NCBI RefSeq assembly: GCF_009789575.1
Contig: NZ_CP046908.1
Location: 2,459,001 to 2,523,000, forward strand
Length of the DNA: 64,000 nucleotides
Origin: Stappia indica
GTDB lineage: Bacteria > Pseudomonadota > Alphaproteobacteria > Rhizobiales > Stappiaceae
Direction: 5' to 3'
Made by a program: the position numbers and the translations under genes. The notes below the pieces were generated by a model. The model was given only the letters and a program-made list of their open reading frames with translations, was not told where the DNA came from and did not search any database. Below, in pieces: positions 1 through 8,571 of this stretch (positions are counted from its first letter, which is position 1; every line of letters starts with the position of its first letter).

Positions 1-987
1 AACGATGCCGTCGTCGTCCGGCCAGCGGGCCAGGCCCTCGTCGCAGAGCCGGAGGGCCGCGGTATGATCGAGGGCGAACCGTTCCAGCTGTATCGCCTGC
101 ACCACGGCCTCGCGGCTGCCCGGCGCCTCCTTCAGGGCCGCCCGCACGGCCTCCAGCGCGGCCCGTATCTCGCCCCTGTCGGTGAGACAGCGCGACGCCT
201 CAACGCGCAATCTCGCCCGCGCCTGCGGCTGGAGAGCGTCCGGCCGTGCCAGGATCCGCTCGATGATGCCGCGCGCGCCCAGCGGATCGCCGGCATGGCG
301 CAGCGCCACCGCATGACGCAGCTGCGCCTGCCACTCGTCCGGATGCCGTTCCGACAGTGCCGCGCCGGCGGCGGCGGCCGCGGCGAAGTCCTTCATCCGC
401 GTCAGGATTTCGACCCGGGCATAGAGCGCCGGCTTGTGCGACGGCGCGGCGACGAGGACCTCCTCGGTCAGCACCAGGCTCTCGGCATGCTCGCCGTTCC
501 AGTGCAGCGACACCGCCAACTCGTGCTTGATCGGAAGGTTGTCCGGATGGCGCCGCAAAGCCTCGGAGAGGTGACGGATGCTCTCGTCCACGCGCCGGCC
601 CTGCCGCAATGCCTCGCCCTTTTTTGCGAGCGCGGCGGGATCGCCGGGAAAGCGCGCCAGCATCTGCCGGGCCGCCTCCAGCGCGGCATCGAAATCCCGC
701 GCCTGCATCAAGGTGTCGACCCTCGCGTAGAGCGCCGGCTTGTGGGCCGGCTCGGCCGCGAGGATCTCCTCCACCAGCGCCAGGCTTTGCGCATGCTCGC
801 CCTGCCAGCGCAGGGACAGCGCCAGCTCGTACCTGATCGCGAGGCCGCCGGGATGGCGCAGCATGGCCTTTGAAAGATACCGGACGCTCTCGTCCACGCG
901 CCGGCCCTGCCGCAGCGCGGCCCCCTGTCTGGCGACCGCCGCCGGATCGTCGGGCTCCGGCCTTGCGGCGTCTGGCATGTCTGACAT
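1..987 (-). CDS. TPR-repeat protein, C-terminus beyond window (partial)
   Basis: An open frame of 329 codons runs from ATG at 987 to the left window edge without a stop. The protein is helical and TPR-like. Two consecutive units of about 100 residues are clearly related: each starts with RQGRRVDES and later carries WxGEHAxSL and HKPALYARV, so the gene has an internal duplication. It begins 30 bases after the carbamoyltransferase stop on the same strand, which suggests it is the last visible gene of the biosynthetic operon. TPR arrays are protein-interaction scaffolds. Some alphaproteobacterial TPR proteins carry a C-terminal sulfotransferase or glycosyltransferase domain, but that part would lie outside the window, so no function is assigned. 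Confidence 0.8.
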   Translation of the reverse strand, partial: MSDMPDAARPEPDDPAAVARQGAALRQGRRVDESVRYLSKAMLRHPGGLAIRYELALSLRWQGEHAQSLALVEEILAAEPAHKPALYARVDTLMQARDFDAALEAARQMLARFPGDPAALAKKGEALRQGRRVDESIRHLSEALRRHPDNLPIKHELAVSLHWNGEHAESLVLTEEVLVAAPSHKPALYARVEILTRMKDFAAAAAAGAALSERHPDEWQAQLRHAVALRHAGDPLGARGIIERILARPDALQPQARARLRVEASRCLTDRGEIRAALEAVRAALKEAPGSREAVVQAIQLERFALDHTAALRLCDEGLARWPDDDGIV

Positions 988-1017
988 GGAACGACTTCTT
1001 GATTGTGCTGCGCCGGC

Positions 1018-2706
1018 TCAGACTGCTGCCGACTTCTCGATCAAGGTGGTCTCGATCACCACCGCGGACAGGCCCGAGGTCATGAACACCGCCAGGGCAT
1101 CCTCGACCGAGTGGACGATGGGCTTGCCCATGATGTTGAAGCTGGTGTTGAGGACGATCGGAACGCCGGTCCGCTCGCCGAAGCGTCGCACCACCCCATG
1201 CATCCAGGGCGCACTGTTTGGTGTGACGGTCTGCAACCGCCCGGTGCCGTCGGCATGGACGACCGCCGGGACCAGCATCTGCCTGTCCTCGCGCCAGCGA
1301 AGTGTCACCGACATGTAGGGCGCGGGCTGCGGGTTGTCGAACCAGTCCGCGACCTCCTCTTCGCAGACCACCGGCGCGAAGGGGCGGTAGGGCTCGCGCC
1401 CCTTTACCAGCCGGTTGATCCGGTCCTTCATGTCGGCCGGGCGCGGATCGGCCAGGATGGAGCGGTTGCCGAGCGCACGCGGACCGAACTCCGCCCGCCC
1501 GCGCATGACACCGACGATCTTTCCCTCCGCCAGCAGTTCGGCAACCCGGTCCTCGCCATCCGCCGAGATATCGCTCACCCGCGCGATGCCGCCGAGAGTG
1601 TCCAGCCTCGACAGCGCAGCCGTGGCGGCGACCGACCCCAGATACGGCGTCGCCGGCAGCAGGGGCACGCAGGTTGTCTTCGCCGTTTCCATCCAGCTCA
1701 GCAGCGCCGCACCGACCGCATTGCCGTCGTCGGCGGGCGCGGGCGGCACGAACAGCCGGTCGTAGCCCATGCGCCCGGCGATGGTGCCGTTATAGGACGA
1801 GTTGAGCGCGCAGCCGCCGCCGAGGATCAGGTTTCCCTCCGCCCCGTCCGCGCTCTCCGACAGGATCCGGTCGGCGAGGATCGCGTAGGCGGCCTGCCCG
1901 CTCGCGGCAAGGTCCGCCGCGCTCATCAAGGGTTCGCCCGCCGGGCGAGCGAAGGTCCTGATCCTCTCCGCAAGGGCCGGAAGCGCGTCCTTGTCGACGA
2001 AGCGCAGGCGCCCGCGATCGACCTCCAGCAGCGACAGGAACGCGTCGCGGATCTCCGGCCTCACCGTCCCGTAGGCGGCAAGCCCCATCACCTTCCACTC
2101 TTCGCCGAGCCGCCAGTCGAACCCGCACAGCTGCGTCAGCCAGGCATACAGCGTGCCGAGGCTCCCGGGCCCCCAGGAGCGCCAGCGGCGCTTGATCCGT
2201 CGCTCGCGCAGGTCGAACATCGACACGGCCCCGGCCTCGCCCTCGCCGTCGATGACCAGGCAGGACGCGGTGTCGACCGGGGCGAAGGCGCAGGCCATCA
2301 CCGCGTGGCACAGGTGATGGTCGTAGCGGCGCACCTCGGGCATCTGCTGCACCAGGCCAAGCCGCAGCAGCGAGGCGCCCGCATGCGTGTTGATCCCTGC
2401 ATGCAGCTCCCGCAGCCACAGGGCATCGGTCACGGGCAGCAGGTCGCCCATCAGCTCGACCGGCAGGTCGGCCTTGGTCTTCTTCCAGCTGGCAGCCACC
2501 GCCAGCGTGTCGGAGCCGGCATCGAAGCCGATCTGGCTCAAGGCGGATTCAAGATGCGGCACATGGTCGGGAGCGATGCCCCAGGCCCTCTTGTCCTGCA
2601 GGAAGCGTTCGGTCGCCTCGGCGAAGACGAGCTGCCCGTCGGCATCGACGATCGCCAGCGCCGGGTCGTGCCCGGACGTCGAAAGCCCGAGGTGAAACAG
2701 TGCCAT
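1018..2706 (-). CDS. NodU/CmcH-family O-carbamoyltransferase
   Basis: The 562-residue protein has the full two-domain layout of the family. The N-terminal part starts LGLSTSGHDPALA, then has the metal/active-site segment DHHLCHAV, VIDGEGEAG and WKVMGLAAYG. GGGCALNS and PPAPADDGNAVG follow. The C-terminal YrdC-like domain has GRAEFGPRALGNRSI and YRPFAP. Family members transfer the carbamoyl group of carbamoyl phosphate, through carbamoyl-AMP, to a hydroxyl of a natural product (NodU on Nod factor, CmcH on cephem). The ATG overlaps the stop of the acyl carrier protein gene (TGATG), implying translational coupling. The likely substrate is a hydroxyl made by the neighbouring P450s on an acyl chain; that is inference. 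Confidence 0.93.
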   Translation of the reverse strand: MALFHLGLSTSGHDPALAIVDADGQLVFAEATERFLQDKRAWGIAPDHVPHLESALSQIGFDAGSDTLAVAASWKKTKADLPVELMGDLLPVTDALWLRELHAGINTHAGASLLRLGLVQQMPEVRRYDHHLCHAVMACAFAPVDTASCLVIDGEGEAGAVSMFDLRERRIKRRWRSWGPGSLGTLYAWLTQLCGFDWRLGEEWKVMGLAAYGTVRPEIRDAFLSLLEVDRGRLRFVDKDALPALAERIRTFARPAGEPLMSAADLAASGQAAYAILADRILSESADGAEGNLILGGGCALNSSYNGTIAGRMGYDRLFVPPAPADDGNAVGAALLSWMETAKTTCVPLLPATPYLGSVAATAALSRLDTLGGIARVSDISADGEDRVAELLAEGKIVGVMRGRAEFGPRALGNRSILADPRPADMKDRINRLVKGREPYRPFAPVVCEEEVADWFDNPQPAPYMSVTLRWREDRQMLVPAVVHADGTGRLQTVTPNSAPWMHGVVRRFGERTGVPIVLNTSFNIMGKPIVHSVEDALAVFMTSGLSAVVIETTLIEKSAAV

Positions 2707-2957
2707 CAGGCTGCCATGCGATCCGCTATCGACCGTGCGAAGTCGCCGAGCGTGTCGTGCTGAAAGATCTCCGCAGGATCGACCTCCACCTCGAAGCGGT
2801 CCTCGACCTCGCCGCAGACGAGAACCGCGTCGATCGACTGCAGGCCGAGATCCGACAGGGACATGTCCATGCGGATCTGGTCGGCCGAGGTCTTGGTCCG
2901 CTGGGCAACCTGTTCGCGAAGGAAGGAGAACAGCTGGGATTCGCTGGCGTCAGTCAT
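2706..2957 (-). CDS. Acyl carrier protein (standalone)
   Basis: 83 residues. The segment DLGLQSIDAV contains the phosphopantetheine attachment serine (Ser41) in the usual D-S-[IL]-[DE] type context, and the size is typical of a discrete carrier protein. An upstream in-frame ATG at 3053 would extend into the P450 coding region; the start at 2957 gives a normal ACP N-terminus and the compact ATGACTGA overlap of 8 bases with the P450 stop. Its position among the fatty acyl-AMP ligase, P450 and carbamoyltransferase genes indicates a dedicated pathway carrier rather than the housekeeping AcpP. It probably holds the acyl substrate during tailoring. Confidence 0.92.
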   Translation of the reverse strand: MTDASESQLFSFLREQVAQRTKTSADQIRMDMSLSDLGLQSIDAVLVCGEVEDRFEVEVDPAEIFQHDTLGDFARSIADRMAA

Positions 2958-5139
2958 TTTCGGGCTCTGTTCTGCTGAAGATGCACGGAAGCGTGCTGAG
3001 GGCGACGGTTTCCGACATGGGGTGATAGCGGTGCGCCTGGACATCGAGCGCAAGGTTGGGGAAGCGACGGAAAATTGCGGGAATGGCCGCCTTGAGGACC
3101 ATCACGGAGAGCGTTGCACCGACACAGCGGTGCAGGCCCTTGCCGAACGATACATGCCCCTTGCCGGCCGGAGACTGCCGGTTCAACACATGCACGTTCA
3201 GCCGCGCCGTGTCACCGGCTTTCATCGCCAGATCCCCGAGGGACAGGTCGGTGCGCGCCACGCGATAGATGAATTTCGGACCGCTGCAGCGCGCGATCAG
3301 CTCGTCGATATTCGCCTCCACCCACGCCTGCCCGCTCGCCGCGCTGCGGTCTTCTGGTGGGCGCGAGAGGATCGACAGCAGCGCGTTCGACAGCGTGTGC
3401 GAAAGGTTGAAGCTGGCCCCATACAGCACCAGCACCACGGCCTTGAGGTCCGCCTCGTCGAAACCCGCCGGCGCATCGGCAACCAGATGCTCCAGCAGCG
3501 ACGGCGGCCCTTCGGAGGCGGCAGGCACCTGCATCAGCGACAGCGCCTCGGTGAAGACCGCCTGGACGCGTCGCAGCTTGCGCATCGAAAGCCAGGGCTC
3601 CAGGACGTCCTGCAGCTGCGGCGCGATGGCGTCGAACCGCGCCTGGTCTCGGCAGGAGATGCCGAGAATGCGCGTCATCACGCTCCGGCGGAGCGGATCG
3701 GAATAGCCCGACACCAGGTCCGGCCGCGCCATTGCCGACAGTTCCTGCAGCGCCTTGTCCAGCGCCGCATCGACGACGCTCCGCCAGGGCTGCAACTGCG
3801 CGGCGCCCAGGAAGCGCATCAGGACCTGCTTCAGCACCTCGTGCCGTGGCCCGTCCATGAAGAACAGGGCGTTGCGCGCGATCCGCGTCGCCTCGTCCAG
3901 GTCCTCGCCGCTCGCCTGCGACAGCAGCGTCAGATGGCTTTCCATCGGCGGGGGCGCGAAGGCGTCGTTGTCCTTCAGGATCCGGTGGGCGCTGCCCATG
4001 TCCCGGATGTCGCAAAGGCGCGCGCTCACCCGCCGCGAGGTCTTGTCGAGGGAGCACGGCAGCGCCGTGGGGGCCTGCATCATGGGCGTGACCACGAACC
4101 GGCATTCGTCGGTCTTGAGGGTGATGTCGGGAAAGGTCCGCGCCAGGATCGGGATCGCCGTCTCGATCAGCATCTCGCTGAGGAACACGCCGGGGCATCT
4201 GTGCGCGCCGCTGCCGAAGCTCATATGGCTCTGGCGCGTCCCCCTGTCCGCGCGCAGGCTGTCCGCGCGCAGGCAGGCGTTCGCCGCCACGATGTCGACC
4301 ACGGCGGACTGCCCCTTGTGATAGGGGCAGCCGGCGACGTCCGTCGCCTCGTTCGCCACCCGGACCAGGGTGCGGGTCGACTGGTAGAGGCCCAGCAGCT
4401 TCTGGGTCTCCTGCGCGCCCCACGCGGGCCCTCCCGCATCGGCCCAAAGCTGCGCCGGCCCGCTGAGCAATCCGTGCAGGGCGAAGGCCAGCGATTGCGT
4501 TGCCGAATTGGAGCCGGCCAGCAGGCCGACGACGAAATACTCCGGCTCCAGCCCGTCCGGCAGGTCGCCCCGGCGGCGACGCAGACAGGCCAGCAGGCTT
4601 TCGGGCGCCGAGCCCTCGCCCGCCCCGGTCTGCGGGCAGGTCGAGACCAGCAGGCGCGCCGCCTGGTTCAGCGCCCTCAGGGTCGGCAGCGACAGATAGG
4701 GTTCCGTCAGGCGCTGCGCGGTTTCAGCGGCTTGAAAATGCTCCGGCGTCGGCGGCAGGTCGAGGCCGAGGATCCGCGGCATGACCTTGAGAAACAGCGG
4801 GATCGTGACATCCCGCACGAGATCCGGGTCGCTCGCGTTTTTCAGCTCCTCGCAGACGCTGCGGCACGCCTCTTCCATCATCGGCCGCCACGGCGCCAGG
4901 CCCGACTGGCTGAAGAACGGGGCGATGACCCGGCGCACCCTGAGATGGGCCTCGCCGCTCATCGCCACCAGCGTGTTGGCCGACAGCCGGCGCAACGCAT
5001 CCAGATCCACGCCGCCGCGCTCGGCGATTTCGTCGAGATAGCGGTCGATGCGCGGCAGCTCCAGGTCGCGCAGCACGGCGACGGCCATCGCCGGCGTCTT
5101 CACGAAGCTGTCGGGATCCGACCAGACATGCCGGCTCAC
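2950..5139 (-). CDS. Tandem fused cytochrome P450 (two P450 domains in one polypeptide)
   Basis: One uninterrupted 729-residue reading frame holds two P450 domains. The first (about 1-368) has a C-helix GEAHLRVRR and heme loop FGSGAHRCPG with ligand Cys315. The second (about 371-729) has GPRHEVLK, heme loop FGKGLHRCVG and ligand Cys672. Each half is short for a P450. The K-helix ExxR motif looks degenerate in both (KLLG near 247-250, ELIA near 613-616), and the I-helix acid-alcohol pair is not canonical (AGSNSAT; YGASFNLS). The GTG start at 5139 is chosen because it overlaps the ligase stop (GTGA) and gives a P450-like N-terminus. It probably oxidises the ACP-bound acyl chain, by analogy with acyl-ACP-acting P450s such as BioI. 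Confidence 0.88.
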   Translation of the reverse strand: MSRHVWSDPDSFVKTPAMAVAVLRDLELPRIDRYLDEIAERGGVDLDALRRLSANTLVAMSGEAHLRVRRVIAPFFSQSGLAPWRPMMEEACRSVCEELKNASDPDLVRDVTIPLFLKVMPRILGLDLPPTPEHFQAAETAQRLTEPYLSLPTLRALNQAARLLVSTCPQTGAGEGSAPESLLACLRRRRGDLPDGLEPEYFVVGLLAGSNSATQSLAFALHGLLSGPAQLWADAGGPAWGAQETQKLLGLYQSTRTLVRVANEATDVAGCPYHKGQSAVVDIVAANACLRADSLRADRGTRQSHMSFGSGAHRCPGVFLSEMLIETAIPILARTFPDITLKTDECRFVVTPMMQAPTALPCSLDKTSRRVSARLCDIRDMGSAHRILKDNDAFAPPPMESHLTLLSQASGEDLDEATRIARNALFFMDGPRHEVLKQVLMRFLGAAQLQPWRSVVDAALDKALQELSAMARPDLVSGYSDPLRRSVMTRILGISCRDQARFDAIAPQLQDVLEPWLSMRKLRRVQAVFTEALSLMQVPAASEGPPSLLEHLVADAPAGFDEADLKAVVLVLYGASFNLSHTLSNALLSILSRPPEDRSAASGQAWVEANIDELIARCSGPKFIYRVARTDLSLGDLAMKAGDTARLNVHVLNRQSPAGKGHVSFGKGLHRCVGATLSVMVLKAAIPAIFRRFPNLALDVQAHRYHPMSETVALSTLPCIFSRTEPEND

Positions 5140-6833
5140 GATGCGGCCCCCGCGACGTGTGCCTTGTCGAGGCAGATGGCTGCGCCGTGCAGGCAGGCGA
5201 GATCGCGCGCCGCCTGCTGACGCCTGATCTTGCCGCTGCTGGTGCGCGGCAGCGTGCCGCGGGGAAGCAGGGCGATGCGCTCCAGCCAGACGCCGGAACT
5301 CGCCGCAACCGACTTGCGGATGCGCGCGGCGAGCAAGGCAGGATCGTCCATCGGCGCGGCCCCGGCCCGCAATTCGATCAGCAGTTCGGCATGGCCGGGC
5401 GCCAGGCCGTCGCTCGCGAACGCCGCCGCCCCGGACGGGCTGAGGTCGCCGTGTTCGCGCGCCGCCAGCCATTCGACTTCCGCCGAGGCGACATTGCGGC
5501 CGTTGACGATGATGACGTCCTTCGCGCGCCCGGTGATGTGGAGATACGCGCCGGAAATGCCGCCGAGGTCTCCCGTCCTCAGCCACCTTGTGCCGTCGGG
5601 GTCCGTGGCGAAATCCTCAGTCTCCTCGGCGTCGCGGCCAAGATACCGCTCGCAGACCGAGGGGCCTTTCAGCCAGATCTCGCCGGTCGCGCCGTCGGGC
5701 AGCGCCCGGCCCGTCTGCGGATCGGCGATCCGGATGTGTTCGCGCGTTGCCTGCGACAGCAGGCAGCCCTCGAACCCGGCCCACGGCTCGGGAACCGTGT
5801 CCTTGTCGCGCAAGGGGCCCGCTTCGCCGGCCGCGAACAGCGTGCATTCCGCCATCCCATAGCAGGCGAACACCGCCTCCCTCGCAAGGCCGCTCGCCGC
5901 AAAGCGCTGGTGAAAGCGGTCCAGCAATCCGCTCGGAACCGGCTCGGCGCCGCAGAACGCCCTCTCCCATGAGCTGAGGTCGAGCCCGCGCGCCTCGTCC
6001 TCGGATATCCGGTTCAGGCATTCGAGAAAGGCGAAGGTCGGACCGCCGCTGAAGGTGCCGTGCCAGGTCGAGATCGCCTCCAGCCAGGCGGCCGGGCGGC
6101 GGATCATGTCGAACGGGCTCATCTGCACCGAATGCGCGCCCGACAGCAGCGGATAGAGGATGCAGCCCATCAGCCCCATGTCGTGATAGTGCGGCAGCCA
6201 GTTGACGATGACGCTGTCGGCGTTCATGCCCCAGAGCGAGCGGATCATCCCGCAATTGGCGCGGATCTGGTCGGCCGTCACCGGCACCGCCTTGGGAAAG
6301 CGGGTCGAGCCGGACGTATGCTGGATCACCGGGAAGGCGCACGGCCCCCCGGCAGCAAAGGCTTGCCGCACTGGAACAGGGTCGTCGACGGCCAGAACCG
6401 GGCAGGCCGGCTCCCCGTCCCGTTCTGCCGACCCGCCGGCCAGCTGCTCCGCCACCATGGCGCGGTTGTTCGTGGTGCAAAGGACTGCCCGCGCGCCGCA
6501 GGTCCGCGCGATGCGCGCCAGCCGGCCCGGCGGATCGGCAGCGCGCGGCGGGGCGATCGGCACCAGGGTTCCGCCGCCGAGCAATGTTGCCACCAGCGTC
6601 AGGAGAAAGTCCTCGCCGGCCGGCAGCGCCGCAATCAGCACATGCGGCCCCTCGCCGAGGCAGCGATCCCAGAGCGCCTGCACGTCCCTCGCGCGCGCCG
6701 CGAGTTGCGCGCCGTCGAACGTCCTGTACTGGCCGCGCCGTCCCAGGACCGTGATCAGCGGCGCGTCATGGCGCTGCTCGAGCACCGCCGCGATCTCGCG
6801 TTGAAGGCTTGTTTCGCTCACGCGCCTGTCCAT
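5136..6833 (-). CDS. Fatty acyl-AMP ligase (FAAL-like)
   Basis: The 565-residue adenylate-forming enzyme has HTSGSTRFPK (about 172-181), then the FAAL hallmark WLPHYHDMGLMG and SGGPTFAF. GAEPV, CYGMAECTL, TGDLGG, GRAKDVIIVNGRN and the catalytic lysine region RTSSGKIRR follow. Family members activate fatty acids as acyl-adenylates and pass them to an acyl carrier protein rather than to CoA. The ACP gene two positions downstream fits this. The ATG at 6833 lies 29 bases after the radical SAM stop, and the stop overlaps the P450 GTG by four bases. Long upstream extensions of this frame run antisense-like through the radical SAM gene and were not accepted. Confidence 0.92.
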   Translation of the reverse strand: MDRRVSETSLQREIAAVLEQRHDAPLITVLGRRGQYRTFDGAQLAARARDVQALWDRCLGEGPHVLIAALPAGEDFLLTLVATLLGGGTLVPIAPPRAADPPGRLARIARTCGARAVLCTTNNRAMVAEQLAGGSAERDGEPACPVLAVDDPVPVRQAFAAGGPCAFPVIQHTSGSTRFPKAVPVTADQIRANCGMIRSLWGMNADSVIVNWLPHYHDMGLMGCILYPLLSGAHSVQMSPFDMIRRPAAWLEAISTWHGTFSGGPTFAFLECLNRISEDEARGLDLSSWERAFCGAEPVPSGLLDRFHQRFAASGLAREAVFACYGMAECTLFAAGEAGPLRDKDTVPEPWAGFEGCLLSQATREHIRIADPQTGRALPDGATGEIWLKGPSVCERYLGRDAEETEDFATDPDGTRWLRTGDLGGISGAYLHITGRAKDVIIVNGRNVASAEVEWLAAREHGDLSPSGAAAFASDGLAPGHAELLIELRAGAAPMDDPALLAARIRKSVAASSGVWLERIALLPRGTLPRTSSGKIRRQQAARDLACLHGAAICLDKAHVAGAAS

Positions 6834-6862
6834 CGGATTGCTTGGTCTTGCCGTCGCGGGCC

Positions 6863-8422
6863 TCAGGCCGGTTGCGCGAGGGCTTGCTCGCTGCCCAGGT
6901 GGACCTGCCTGGTGCCCTGCTGCGACAGCCGGTGAAGCGAGGTGAACGAATTGAGGAAGATGGCGAGTGCGGACGACAGGTCCCGCGCAATTTCGGGACG
7001 CTGGTGCGACAGGTCGTTGACGGCGTCGATGACGCGTCGCCCGCGCCGGTCCCTTGCGGCCTGCCGGAACAGCTTCAGCACTCCGGAAGCGCCCTTGCCG
7101 GGCGTCACCATGTGGTCGCTCGCCCGCAGGTGCTCCGGCGGCGGCGCCAGCAATGCGGCGAGATGCTCGAAACGCTTGATCGCATTGTCGGGATCGTGCA
7201 GCGCCTCGACCAGCCAGATGGCGCCTTCGGCCAGTTGGCGGCGGGTCATCTGCCGCGGCTCGATATTCGTCCACAGATTGCCGCCGGGGAAGCTGCTCTG
7301 CTTGCCGTCCGCAACCAGCCGGCCTTCGGCCGCCATCTGGTCGTAGAGCGGGGTGGCGACCGGCGCGACCAGCACCGACACCCGCAAGTTCACGACCGGC
7401 AAGGCCATGCCGAATTCGAACTGGCGCTCGAAACATCCCAGGTCGTCCTGGTCGAAGCCGACCATCATGCCGCCGGTAATCGTCAGCCCGCCGGCGACGA
7501 TGCGGCTGATCTCGGTCACGAGGTCCCGGCGCATGTTCTGGCGCTTCTTGACCTCCTTGAGGGCGTCCTCGTTGCTGGTCTCGATGCCGACGAAGATGTC
7601 GCGCAATCCCGCCTTGTTGCACAGCTCGATGAGTTCCGCGTCCCGCGACAGGTCGATCGAGGCCTGGGTGGCGAACTGGACCGGCTGGCGGCCGTCGCGC
7701 CCGTTCCAGCCGGCAAGCCCTTCCAGCAGAACGCGGGACTTCTTGCGGTTGACCGTGAAGTTGTCGTCGGAAAGATTGATGCTGCGATAGCCGAGATCGT
7801 AGAGCACCTGCGCTTCCGCGAGCACCTTCTCGATCGGCTTGTGCCGCTGCACGCGCCCCAGATACTGGATCACGTCGCAGAAGCTGCATTCGAACGGACA
7901 GCCGCGGCTCGTCTGGATCACGCCGCTGATCGCGCGGTCGTTGCGGTAGAGATCCCAGCGCGGCACCGGCGAACGCCCCAGATCGGCCTGGCCGCACAGG
8001 TAGCGCGGCTTCAGGGTATCGGCCAGCAGATCGCGGCTCAGCTCGCTCGCCACGGTCTCGAACTCGCCGATGATCAGGCTGTCCGCCTCCCCGTCGAAGT
8101 CGCCGGGCGCCAGCGACACATGCGGGCCGCCCATGACCACGCGCCGTCCCTTGGCGCGGAACCTGCGGGCGATCTCGATGCCGCGGGACGCCTGGGCAAC
8201 GTTCATGCTGATGGCGACGACGTCGGACGGATCGTCGAAATCGACATCCTCGGTCATCTCGTCGCACAGCCGGATGTTGAAATCGCCCTCCAGCAGCGCG
8301 GCGACGGTGGTGATCCCCGCCGAGGCCAGCAGGGCATAGCGTTCGTCGATGTTCAGGACCTTGTCGGCCACGAGCGCTTCATCGCCGAAGCTCGGCAACG
8401 GAGCGATGAGATAAATGTCCAT
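6863..8422 (-). CDS. B12-binding-type radical SAM protein with DUF4070-like C-terminus
   Basis: 519 residues. The N-terminal 140 residues resemble a cobalamin-binding fold (VMGGPHVSLAP, IIGEFE). The radical SAM core starts at SRGCPFECSFC with cluster cysteines 175, 179 and 182. Further on, DDNFTVN, FVGIETSNEDALKEVKKRQN and GGMMVGFDQDD resemble the HpnP/DUF4070 group of class B radical SAM enzymes. Known members of that broad class often methylate unactivated carbons, but related proteins do other chemistry, so methylation is a hypothesis. A Shine-Dalgarno-like CAGGA lies just upstream of the ATG. This is the first gene of the operon, with a candidate promoter at 8464-8493. Confidence 0.9.
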   Translation of the reverse strand: MDIYLIAPLPSFGDEALVADKVLNIDERYALLASAGITTVAALLEGDFNIRLCDEMTEDVDFDDPSDVVAISMNVAQASRGIEIARRFRAKGRRVVMGGPHVSLAPGDFDGEADSLIIGEFETVASELSRDLLADTLKPRYLCGQADLGRSPVPRWDLYRNDRAISGVIQTSRGCPFECSFCDVIQYLGRVQRHKPIEKVLAEAQVLYDLGYRSINLSDDNFTVNRKKSRVLLEGLAGWNGRDGRQPVQFATQASIDLSRDAELIELCNKAGLRDIFVGIETSNEDALKEVKKRQNMRRDLVTEISRIVAGGLTITGGMMVGFDQDDLGCFERQFEFGMALPVVNLRVSVLVAPVATPLYDQMAAEGRLVADGKQSSFPGGNLWTNIEPRQMTRRQLAEGAIWLVEALHDPDNAIKRFEHLAALLAPPPEHLRASDHMVTPGKGASGVLKLFRQAARDRRGRRVIDAVNDLSHQRPEIARDLSSALAIFLNSFTSLHRLSQQGTRQVHLGSEQALAQPA

Positions 8423-8463
8423 CTGTATCCTGATCCTCGCCGCCCCCTTGAGTGGCGCGGCAC

Positions 8464-8493
8464 ACCATACACAACTCGCTCGGGCTTCGTCAG
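8464..8493 (-). promoter_or_regulatory. Candidate sigma70-type promoter of the biosynthetic operon
   Basis: Read on the minus strand, CTGACG and TATGGT are separated by 18 bases, about 40 bases upstream of the radical SAM ATG. This is the only promoter-like pair I saw in the 149-base gap between the radical SAM gene and the EamA permease stop. It is a pattern match only. Confidence 0.35.
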
Positions 8494-8571
8494 GGGGGCG
8501 GCCATGTTTTTCGCGGCCCGTCCCTTCCGTGCGCCGCCCTATCCCGTTGGCCTTGCAGCGCTTCTTCGCCC

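Noticed and set aside
2863-5220. Very long plus-strand frame (785 codons) opposite the double P450
   Set aside because: It is the antisense shadow of the P450 gene; its protein is arginine/histidine-rich without any domain. The minus strand carries clear heme motifs.
6834-8267. N-terminal extension of the acyl-AMP ligase frame to 1043 codons
   Set aside because: The extra part overlaps the radical SAM gene in another frame and lacks domain character; ATG at 6833 gives a normal FAAL.
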